Shown: positions 55,780 through 64,000 of the stretch, piece by piece
Position numbering within the stretch: the stretch's first letter is position 1
Layout of the letters: the number at the start of each line of letters is the position of its first letter
NCBI GenBank assembly: GCA_033032175.1
Contig: CM065325.1
Coordinates: 7,592,930-7,656,929 of the forward strand
DNA from: Saturnia japonica
Lineage: Eukaryota; Arthropoda; Insecta; Lepidoptera; Saturniidae
Length of the DNA stretch: 64,000 bases
Direction of reading: 5' to 3'
Notes under the pieces: model-generated
Seen by the model: the letters and a program-made list of their open reading frames with translations, nothing else
Databases searched by the model: none
Told to the model about the DNA's origin: nothing
Translations under genes and position numbers: made by a program

Positions 55780-56015
55780 TTTTAAAATATACAAAAGCCA
55801 GCTGCGATTATATACGTCTTTATTACGCACTAATTATTTTCACCCCGAAATTTTATTTTTACTCATATTATTAAAAATTATTTTATTTTTTCAATTAAGC
55901 AATTGGATAAGCTTCCTATGAGTATACAAAATTTTGAAGCCTTTTTGAGTTAAATCCGGATATACAAACAGAAATAAAAATTGAGCCATATTCGTGATCA
56001 TGTTCTATAAAGTAG
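55780..56015 (+). repeat. rep3 copy, short
   Basis: TATACGTCTTTATTACGCAC, TAATTATTTTCACCCCGAAA and TTTATTTTTACTCATATTAT, then an abbreviated end with GATATACAAACAGAAATAAA and GAGCCATATTCGTGATC. Most modules are missing. Confidence 0.55.
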
Positions 56016-56094
56016 CTGTATCCGCGACCCCACTCGCATAGACTACAACTTTTTTAAATAAATAAAGTGTAATTTTAATTAGGTGTATTAATAA

Positions 56095-56450
56095 TTATAA
56101 ATACCGTCGGTTGAGCGCACGCCTGAATCGCGCTGCTCCCGTTCCAACCCGTCTCTTAGGCCGGTCGTCCGCTGGTAATTTTAAAGACAAAAATGGTTAT
56201 TGTGGGTTATCCTTAGAAGATATTTATCTACTATCGCTGGGGGTTTCTGTAGGATTTTGAAGATTTAATAATATCTAATACTACAAATATTATTATAAAG
56301 TTCATTAATTTGGTACATCTCTTATCCGTAAGCGCCCCAAATGAGCCTTTTTTTCAATTTGATTCACCATTAACGTCATTGTTTATTTCATGTTACTTTA
56401 TTTAAAAAAAAAATCCTATAATCTAACCAAATACACACCTATAAATTGAA
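56095..56450 (+). repeat. rep1 copy, diverged
   Basis: GCGCACGCCTGAATCGCGCT, GCTCCCGTTCCAACCCGTCT, TTTAAAGACAAAAATGGTTA, TGTGGGTTATCCTTAGAAGA and CCGTAAGCGCCCCAAATGAG keep the rep1 order. Confidence 0.6.
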
Positions 56451-58311
56451 ACAAAAAATTATGTAAATCAGAAAAGTGGTTCTCGTATGAAAAGAACATA
56501 AACTAAACAGAGAGATGTCTTCTATCAGTAAATTATAAAAAGACGGATTTAAAGACAGATTTATTAAAATTAAAATAGTTGTAAAGTTACTACAAAACAA
56601 AAGTACAACGTAATTTTAATAGAACAAGTTGTTAATTTGTCGTTTACATTCGTCTTCAAAGAATATATAAAACTTTTCAGACAGCACATGAATAAAAGAA
56701 ATCAAGTTTCCCTTTCAGAATAGGGTTGAACGATGCGACGCCTCAGTCGACGACTCAGCCCATTAACTTCTTGAAACGCTAATTAAGGACTTTTTAAAAG
56801 ATTCAGCAGACGATTTCGTCGTTCTCACCGAACTGTCTGCATCAGTTATGCAATAGAATTTCAGTTTGATATCAATTTTGCAAAGCAATTAAATTTCTCG
56901 GTTACAAATCCAACTATATTTACGCCTTACCTTAGATATAATTAAAATTTGTTATAAACCAGCTCCGTTGGGACCGTATCGTAATATCTTTGAAGTTCCA
57001 GTCTCAAAGGCCGTGGCATCGAAGTATTATATAGTAATCAAAGTTGTACAGAAATTCTTAATGTTTATGAACGGCAACGTTTAAAACCAATCAAGCGACT
57101 CTAAGGAATGAGTAATTTAATTTGTATCATTGTGTTAGGAATTTGTTTATTATTGGCCTATAACATCAAAGTTACTTTCAAAGGCGACTTTTGCACTATA
57201 TTATGGTATTCAATTAACTTAATACCAGCTTTCCAATCACGGTTCAGCTCGCAAAGATTATAAAATATGTACCTACTGTTTTACTATAATTACAAACCTG
57301 TTGTTAAAACTGATTCTGAAACAAGCCCGAAAAATAAATCCGAAGCAAAAAATAGTACTTTCCATACAAACTTTTTACCCCATTTCTACTTAATTAAGAA
57401 ATCCCTTCTTAGAAATGTCCATAATATCAAATCGAGTCCCCGAATTTCACATTTTCATCCTTAGCAGTTTGGGCTGGCGGATGATTAGTCAGACAAGACA
57501 GTCTTATATAATAGATAATAGCTTCTATACTGTCATTTTGTGATTACATTTTAATATTAATCTAAATATGAATATCTATTTAGGACATTAAGGACAGCAA
57601 GATAGCGCTTGTTTTCTATAAAATATACGTCAATAGGAAGTTAGTTATTAGAAGAGTTAACACGTATTTTAGTTATGTCTGCACGCACCATTGTGTTTGA
57701 TTATCATCTTGAGACACAATGGAACACAAAGGCAGTTTATCAAACCACTGCCGTTGGCTGAATATCACCTTGTGCGAATTCACCTTGGAGCTAAGTTTCC
57801 TCGGAAACTTGCAGAGTTATACCATTGTCGTTATGTATAGCTACTTATATATATATTTTAAGTTTACTTTTTGTATTGATGTGAATTTGAATAGGTTACC
57901 TTAAAAATACTGCAAAATATAATAGACGTTTGTCGGTTTAATTAATTAAAATTCTTATCTGAGAAAAATGGCCTTTAATATTTCGATACAATTCAATCAT
58001 GATTAGGGAGCGTTAGGATCCGGCTCGAAGAACTATTAAATAAGGGAGCTAAATTGAGACATACTTTGTCTGTTATACATTACGACAAATGTTTAGTTGC
58101 GGCCGTACGAGGTGTTTGTTGACGTGTAACTGGTATTGCAAGTTCTTCTCAGGAATTTATCGTTTTGTCAAAGTCAACAGTTTATCCGAGCCGTTGTTCG
58201 GTTGCATCAGAACCAAATTAATCAGAGTGGTTCATTTAAAAAAATATATCTACACCGAATCCAGTAACATTAATTGTAACCGTAAAACTAGGATATAATC
58301 GGTCGTATAGT
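56451..58311. other. no gene recognised
   Basis: AT-rich. CCATACAAACTTTTTACCCC near 57362 is a phrase common in moth LINE tails. Open frames at 57267-57464 and 57719-57904 have no supporting features. Confidence 0.4.
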
Positions 58312-58329
58312 GTGCCTGCAATAATATAT

Positions 58330-58686
58330 GCTACTAGTTGTGCCTGCGACTTCGTCTACGTGGCGTATGCAGCTATGGTGGCAAATAGGAAGTGCGTGTG
58401 GGGTGGGCGAGGTTCTAGACACGTCCACTTTTGTTTATTTTATTTGCACAGAACCCTAGTTGTTTTTTTTTTAAATAAAGGTAGCTTAAGTTACTTCTTT
58501 TAACATCAGATATTTGCCTGTGAAAGTGTTGTCAAAATCGGTCCAACCGTTTTGGAGGTTACCCGACGAAGTCTGACAGACAGGTCAAAATGTAAAAAAA
58601 AATCCTGTATACTTCATACAAGCATTTAGTAAAAAGCTGTTATTTTTACATTAAAAAGACATCAATTTTATTTATTTGTATAGAAG
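58330..58686 (+). repeat. rep1 copy
   Basis: ACTAGTTGTGCCTGCGACTT, CGTCTACGTGGCGTATGCAG, AGGTAGCTTAAGTTACTTCT, GTCCAACCGTTTTGGAGGTT and GTAAAAAGCTGTTATTTTTA, ending TTTATTTGTATAGA directly before a rep2 copy. Confidence 0.72.
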
Positions 58687-58895
58687 ACTAGCCGTGCCCG
58701 CGGTTACGCTCGCGTGGATGACAGAAAACGCGTAATACTTATAAAAATTGTAGTTTCATAAATCTTTAACTACTTTTTTTTATAAATACCAAGTATCTAA
58801 GGAGAAACACTTAAAAATTGATCAAAATCTATCCAGTAGTTTTTGCTTGATGCGCACATAACGGCAAACCGCAATCATTTTGTTTATATAGAGTA
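58687..58895 (+). repeat. rep2 copy 3
   Basis: GACTAGCCGTGCCCGCGGTT, ACGCTCGCGTGGATGACAGA, ACCAAGTATCTAAGGAGAAA, CGCACATAACGGCAAACCGC and TTTGTTTATATAGAG. It retains the best-preserved head of the three rep2 copies. Confidence 0.75.
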
Positions 58896-59305
58896 GGTAC
58901 ACTATTTGTATTTGTACAGATTTTGCTTATTAATTACAAATGTTAAGGTACTATATATAGTAAGTTAAGGTACTGTATATAGTATTCTAGTTATTCTACA
59001 GTTCGAGTAATATTGAAGTATTGCACGTAACTTTATAATGTGACTGTGATTACGTTCTTTATGTAAATTGAACTATCAACAAATTAATAAATTTTCAGCT
59101 TTCGCAAACATTCCTCTGAGCGCATTACTCAAGACATCGATTCAACATATGAACACTCGAGGGTCGACAAGCGAAACACTTTCACCGACCTACACGTCTT
59201 TAACTTCACATAGAATAAGTAGGTCAAAATTTAAGGTTCCTTTTATTTAGATGTTTATTTTTAATAATAAAAAACAATTATGTCTTACACTAAATAAAAC
59301 TTCAC
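58896..59305. other. no feature recognised
   Basis: AT-rich. GTTAAGGTACTATATATAGT and GTTAAGGTACTGTATATAGT at 58940-58983 form a short tandem duplication. Nothing else. Confidence 0.45.
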
Positions 59306-59540
59306 TAATCTATATTAATAAATCTGCAGTTCTGTCTGTACGGGTAATTTTTGTCCAAATTTCCCGATATGTTGTATATACCTGGTTGATCTCGAAACTC
59401 GACTCAGTGACGGGTTTATCATCTGCGTGTTGGTCGCCATCTATTCGGGTATAAATGTATGGTGGTTGAAAACAAATCGAACACAATTGCCATGTGTATC
59501 GTACCACTCAGCATATAATTTGCATTATACTTTTATATTA
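59306..59540 (-). repeat. rep3-like end, minus strand
   Basis: AATCTATATTAATAAATCTG then CAGTTCTGTCTGTACGGGTA is the reverse complement of the rep3 end (compare 43999 and 45220). The body to 59540 has no module match. Confidence 0.45.
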
Positions 59541-59630
59541 AATTGGCCGTACCCGCGATTGTAACCGTTTTTAATTTTTTAATTCTAACCTACACTTTAT
59601 ATGGTAGTTGCTTCACTTCCTAATAGAGCC

Positions 59631-60126
59631 AGAGCCCACGAGGGCCAGGCCTTTGTTATTTTATAAAAGCTGAAAGTTCATCTGTGCATGTCCCCTATAC
59701 AGGTAAGAACGACCAGGGACTATATAGTTTGGGTTGTGGTTACTTGGGCAGGTAACCGGTAGTAAAGGTGTATAAAATAGTACCTTACATTCGTTAACGT
59801 ATAAAGCTCAATTTTTTTATATTTTGTTATAGATAACTTTAGAAATCTCGTCGTCCATTGCCAGACACTTATGACAGTTGCTACCCCCTGCCAGACACCC
59901 ATAAACTTTAATAAATTATAATTATACTTTTCTTATAGTATAAAAGCTAAATTTTATATATGTTACTTGGGGACCTATGAAAAGACGTTACCTCAATAGC
60001 CAGACAGTTTTAATGGTTTTTACATCTTGCCAGACTCATCGAAAGTCCGCTGTAAGTGCGAGCGCGAGGTAACAACTGTTCAAGCGGGTGTGAGTGAGAT
60101 AGGGCGCTTAGTCGACTGCGATCTTT
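59631..60126 (+). repeat. left long terminal inverted repeat
   Basis: Starts AGAGCCCACGAGGGCCAGGC. Carries GCCAGAC at 59860, 59890, 59999 and 60029. It pairs with the right arm up to CGCGAGG at 60069. It then has an extra 36 bp or so (60070-60105) missing from the right arm, and pairs again over GCTTAGTCGACTGCGATCTT at 60106-60126. Confidence 0.9.
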
Positions 60127-60253
60127 TACTGCGCATCATCTGTCTTTTAGTGATGTATTGAACAAGTATGTGCAGATGCAACCACGTTTTATAATCGAAA
60201 TTTGTGCAGTTTTGTTGTGAAATAAAAGTGTAATTTTAGTAAAAAGTGTTATC

Positions 60254-60806
60254 ATGGGAGACACATTAATATGTTTCGTTTGTAATAAAAGTGATGGTAA
60301 AATAATATTGTTCTCGGAGGAAAAAAAATAAATGTAAAACTGTTTTGAAAATCAGCAGTCTCCGATGTAAACGAAGCTTTTGACCGAAAGAAGTTGCGAA
60401 ATTTTGACGCTAGCAATCTACCACCTTGCAAAAGCGAGCTATTGCAGCAATTTTTGCAAGCAAATTACGTATGTATCATTTGGAATAATGCTCATCTGAA
60501 AAATCCAACCACATATCAACCGGACAATAACGGCTGGGTATTGAAAGATGACAAATACCAGTTCAAATGGTTTGAAGGGGATCATCTACCAAGTTATGTT
60601 AGTGATTCGTTCAAAACTCAATCAGGTATGTAATTATTATGACAAATTATTGTACATAATATTTTAATTATTCCTAATTGTATAAACTTGCTTATTTTTT
60701 TTTAGAAACTGACGAAGAACGCGATATTGACGATGATCATGACATCGACTGGAAGAGTAGTGACGAAGAAAATGAAAATATCGACGACAATGATGAAATT
60801 TATTAA
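60254..60806 (+). pseudogene. two-exon gene remnant inside the inverted-repeat element
   Basis: ATG at 60254 opens MGDTLICFVCNKSDGKIILF (a CxxC pair) and stops at 60329 in an A-run. Two frame changes follow before the frame open from 60349 to 60625: RKKLRNFDASNLPPCKSELL, QQFLQANYVCIIWNNAHLKN and NNGWVLKDDKYQFKWFEGDH, then LPSYVSDSFKTQS. A consensus donor CAG/GTATGT starts an 80-bp intron (60626-60705, phase 1) ending in TTTTTTTAG. Exon 2 is acidic (DEERDIDDDHDIDWKSSDEE, then IDDNDEIY) with a stop at 60804-60806. AATAAA at 60907 is a possible poly(A) signal. The LPPCKSEL, IWNNAHL and WFEGDHLP blocks recall the C-termini of long uncharacterised invertebrate proteins (memory, unchecked). The start may be the N-terminus of the same protein, joined by an internal deletion. 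Confidence 0.7.
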
Positions 60807-60934
60807 AACAATTGGATATTTTTGTTTATATGTAATAATACTTTCCCTTTGTATTTTATAATATTAAAATGGTATTTTTTACTTTCTATAACATAGCTAT
60901 AAATGTAATAAAATTATTTTTTATTAGATATCTT

Positions 60935-61372
60935 AAAGATCGTAATCGACTAAGCCCTCGCGCTTGCACTTACAGCGGACTTTCGATGTGTCTGGCAAGA
61001 TGTAAAAACCATTAAAACTGTCTGGCTATTGAGGTAACGTCTTTTCATAGGTCCCCAAGTAACATATATAAAATTTAGCTTTTATACTATAACAAAAGTG
61101 TAATTATAATTTATTAAAGTAGCAACTGTCATAAGTGTCTGGCAATGGACGACGAGATTTCTAAAGTTATCTTTAACAAAATATAAAAAAATTGAGCTTT
61201 ATACTTTAACGAATGTAAGGTACTATTTTATACACCTTTACTACCGGTTACCTGCCCAAGTAACCACAACCCAAACTATATAGTCCCTGGTCGTTCTTAC
61301 CTGTATAGGGGACATGCACAGATGAACTTTCAGCTTTTATAAAATAACGAAGGTCTGGCCCTCGTGGGCTCT
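60935..61372 (-). repeat. right long terminal inverted repeat
   Basis: Reverse complement of the left arm, with GTCTGGC at 60990, 61020 and 61137. It lacks 22 bp present in the left arm (59886-59907 region), a gap that removes exactly one GCCAGAC copy. Confidence 0.9.
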
Positions 61373-61640
61373 TAGTCCATTACGGTTGTAGCGTGATGTT
61401 ACATAGCATAATTCAATAATTCACCTGTGTTAATTTTATCCGACAAACACTGCGCCGCCGCCAACGCTCCCGTGTAGCCTATCATGTATTGTTCTCACTT
61501 CACGCAAATACAAATTATTTTAATTTTGCATTATCTCCAAAACTGTGTGACCAAATAACATGTTATAAAGGGTAAAGTTTAACTTATAGCCTTTATGATG
61601 AAGTAACGTTTGTTCGTAAGGATTAATATGTCATGCCTAA
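61373..61640 (+). repeat. RTE 3' tail fragment interrupted by the inverted-repeat element
   Basis: CATTACGGTTGTAGCGTGAT, GTTACATAGCATAATTC, GCCGCCGCCAACGCTCCCGT and GTGTAGCCTATCATGT match the RTE tail phrases at 39720 and 28910. The left part of this tail is not seen at the other side of the element. Confidence 0.5.
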
Positions 61641-62355
61641 AAATAATGCTCATAAATCACTTTTCAATATTCAACAAATTTTTGCTACAAAATAAATACC
61701 TTATTGTAGCTTATGTATTAGATATTTGAGCCCCAAATACTTTAATTAAAATTTCAAAGGTTTCAAAAAAATCACAAAATTTCAAATCTTCTTACTCAAC
61801 TTTGTGGCTTCTTAAGAGTTAGCATACAACAGTATTGACAAGTCAATTAAAATAACAATATTTACTTGATTCCTAGAAATTAATTAAATGAAAATTATAT
61901 ATTTGACAGAGGTCTTAGAAATATAAACATATTTTTCTGTATTATAAAATATTAAGTATAGTTTTTGCTCATCAATGTTAACTAAGTGTACATAATCTGT
62001 ATTTAAAAAAATATATGAAAATGTTAAAAAAAACACTATTGTCATAACGTAAAACTCATTAGTAGTAGTGCAGCACCTTTTAATTTACCCGGAACGTGTT
62101 CATGGATTTATGAGAATGTTTTTAGCATATTAAAACTGTTGTTACTATTTCTATAATACTGTATGAAATGGAGACAATTCCAAGCTGCTCCAATGTAATT
62201 TATTATTTTTTAGATCTAAAACTTACAGTTTGAATATGAAAATCATAGATTCATTTATTTTTGGTTGTCACTCGTACTACAACAATGCCGAAGCCAATCA
62301 TTAATTTATTATTAAATTATATTTTAAGAAAGGCCTCGAATAACAACTATTAGGA
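61641..62355. other. no feature recognised
   Basis: AT-rich. No gene or repeat was recognised. Confidence 0.4.
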
Positions 62356-62625
62356 GTAGTGCATGTCGTGGTTTGGTTTTTATTAATTAACTTAGGTTTT
62401 AAGACCCTCTATTATATAATATTAGTGACATTTTGTTCGATATAATTTGGTTGTTGTGCATGCATTTCGGGATGTTACAAAAACTCCCCAGAAAGTTCTG
62501 ACAAAAGCCGCCATCCATGATCCACTATCATCACCATCTTGTCAGAAGTCCCCACTTTGTATATTGTAAAATTTTAAGAAGGCCTAGGAACATTGACACT
62601 GGCAAGTGCTTTTTGGGGCGCCAAA
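62356..62625 (+). repeat. rep9, uninterrupted copy
   Basis: GTGCATGTCGTGGTTTGGTT, ACTTAGGTTTTAAGACCCTC, TAATATTAGTGACATTTTGT, CGATATAATTTGGTTGTTGT, TGCATTTCGGGATGTTACAA and AAACTCCCCAGAAAGTTCTG correspond to the two halves at 11320-11400 and 12395-12560. Confidence 0.6.
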
Positions 62626-64000
62626 ACAAAAAGAACAACTATTACACAACTTTTTTTAAATTCATTCCTATCGTGGAGAAATGAATTTACCAAATCATCC
62701 GGAACAGTTATCATTATATTATTTTTTCTGTATTATCTATTCTATCTCATTTCGCATTCTTTATTATATCTAATAGGAAGGTTATGATTTTCGAGCGTAT
62801 GTATGTATATCTATTTTTTAGACATGCTTTGTAGCCTAAACGGCTTAATGGATTTTAGCATACGAGGTCTCATTAGATTTGTCTTAATTTTCGGAGTGTG
62901 ATTTACTTAAAACGTTTGGGTATCAAATAAATGGCAAAGAGAGAATTTTTTAGTCGTCTTTTTATTGGTGTCGGGTTTATTGCTTCCTTTTTAATAATTA
63001 AGCTCGTTTTGTAAATTATTCTTTAAAAGTATTATTGTCAAGGACATACATTAGTTTACTATGTAGCAACACTTTAGGTTTTGCAACATTTTTATATAAT
63101 ATTTTTAGTTGTTGGCAATCTTTCTTCTATAATAATTATAATGGCTGTGGGCACCTAAGTTCTAAAAATTAATAATTACAATTACAACGCCTTTCTCTTC
63201 TCACACAATTTCCCCACAAGCCGACTTTTACAATTATTAAATGAACTATAAATAAATTCATTAACTGTTGAATCTTGAGTCGTCATCATACGTATACAAT
63301 GTTTTCGTACGAATAATGGGGAGTTTACGTTGTTTTGAGATGCAGATTTATTGGATCAAAAGTGCGAACATCACGAAAGAAATCCGGAACACCTGTAATT
63401 GTACATTTTAGCAAATTTCGCTTCGCATGACGACTTTGATGGAATGATAAAGAGCAATTAGTGTAAAACTGTACTGGAAAATTTGGCGTCAACAAAGTAT
63501 TCGACTATTATTTAAACAGATAGGAAAAACCTTTCAGGACGGCTCCGAACTAAATTTCTTCTCGAGAAAGAAGTCATTAGCGAAGTTACAGCGAACTTTG
63601 CCCGGGGGAAAATAAATATTTCCAGGGTAGATGGATAACAATTGAGCTTCTGTTGTCTTTTTGACGGAATTATTTAAGTTATGGGTATATTGCGAAGTGT
63701 GACGGAATTAATTAGCTTATTGACTGATGAGTTTCGTTATTGTTTAATATTACACTTTTTTATTTGATCTTTGGAAAGTATTTACAGTTCAGTTAATAAC
63801 AATTATTTATCTCGTATTATTGTTCTCTAATTTTCATATCAAAATTATTATAGCCCTTAAATTAATTATAAGTGAAATAAATATACGTACGCAATTTCGA
63901 AGTTAGGTTACCATGACAAACTTGTACGAATATGATGACAAGTTTTTGATTCCACCTTGTTCTTGATTTATGAACTGATGATAGTTTACTTTAGTGTGTA
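62626..64000. other. no gene recognised
   Basis: AT-rich with a moderately GC-rich patch at 63535-63625 (TTACAGCGAACTTTGCCCGG). It has no frame or repeat I can assign. 62815-62950 loosely resembles interspersed repeat text (CCTAAACGGCTTAATGGATT) but is not assignable. Confidence 0.4.

Larger units (their letters stand above)
59631..61372 (+). mobile_element. long-inverted-repeat DNA element with intron-containing gene remnant
   Basis: The two ends are inverted repeats of at least 417-439 bp (59631-60069 and 60956-61372), followed by a further matching 21-bp stretch on each side. The first 200 bp or so differ at only about four positions by eye, so the element moved or was repaired recently. 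The arms carry several copies of a GCCAGAC motif in fixed orientation. Between them is a small gene with an 80-bp GT-AG intron. The right flank is an RTE tail (from 61373), giving a sharp outer border. A target duplication was not identified: the flanks are TAATAGAGCC on the left and TAGTCCATTA on the right. No standard DDE transposase is visible, so the element is probably a deletion derivative or an unrecognised class. Confidence 0.82.

Noticed and set aside
59720..59902. 60-residue minus-strand frame in the left inverted arm
   Set aside because: It lies wholly in the terminal repeat, and the mirrored arm does not keep it as a distinct gene.
48850..63420. CAGGTGTCCGG at 48.85 kb paired with CCGGAACACCTG at 63.39 kb as a 14.5-kb inverted-repeat element
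   Set aside because: The match is short and has an extra base. The interior contains unrelated repeats and no shared gene, so it is treated as coincidence.
1..64000. CRISPR array, bacterial operons, riboswitches
   Set aside because: Composition, introns and repeat content are eukaryotic. No regularly spaced identical repeats of that kind were seen.

Overview
The window is AT-rich eukaryotic DNA that looks like an insect, most probably a moth or butterfly (Lepidoptera). The evidence is the repeat content. There are many copies of short elements that begin ACTAGC followed by a CCCGCGG/CTTCGCACGC-type stretch. There are also tRNA-derived SINEs, RTE-, CR1/Jockey- and R1-type non-LTR retrotransposon remnants, Tc1, mariner and pogo DNA transposons, and a Ty3/Gypsy-type LTR element. 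Family names come from motifs read by eye and from memory. No database search was possible.

No complete host gene is visible. The best host-gene candidate is one plus-strand exon, about 41281-41960. It has a splice acceptor, an in-frame upstream stop, an ATG at 41867, a 31-codon signal-peptide-like start and a consensus GTGAGT donor at 41961. A GC-rich block ending in a GTGAGT donor at 35072 could be its promoter and first exon. The rest of that gene was not found, so much of 42-64 kb may be its intron.

Layout. 0-1.7 kb: broken Tc1 and mariner transposases. 1.7-12.6 kb: repeat tails, a CR1-like LINE 3' end (minus, 4.5-5.2 kb) and an internally deleted LINE inserted into another repeat (minus, 11.4-12.4 kb). 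13.1-14.7 kb: a minus-strand LTR retrotransposon with only gag remnants. 17.4-19.0 kb: an RTE reverse-transcriptase fragment interrupted by a decayed element carrying an uncharacterised multicopy protein. 19.2-22.5 kb: SINEs, an RTE C-terminus and a nearly intact-ended pogo-like transposon with a TA duplication. 22.7-28.6 kb: LINE tails, an RTE C-terminus and an R1-clade ORF1 with zinc knuckles. 28.6-41 kb: mostly AT-rich DNA with scattered SINEs and LINE tails. 41-43 kb: the candidate host exon, followed 31 bp later by a 1.06-kb terminal-inverted-repeat element. 44-59 kb: several copies of a modular repeat family and two GC-rich islands. 59.6-61.4 kb: a 1.74-kb element with inverted repeats of more than 400 bp that look almost identical, enclosing a small intron-containing gene remnant.

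The most interesting feature is the last one. It looks like a young DNA transposon with long, motif-rich inverted repeats and a gene that I cannot place in a standard transposase family. For reference in the entries, rep1 is the long RTE-like tail family, rep2 a short relative, rep3 the modular family, rep4-rep10 smaller families, and sine1-sine4 the tRNA-like SINE groups. The names are local to this annotation.
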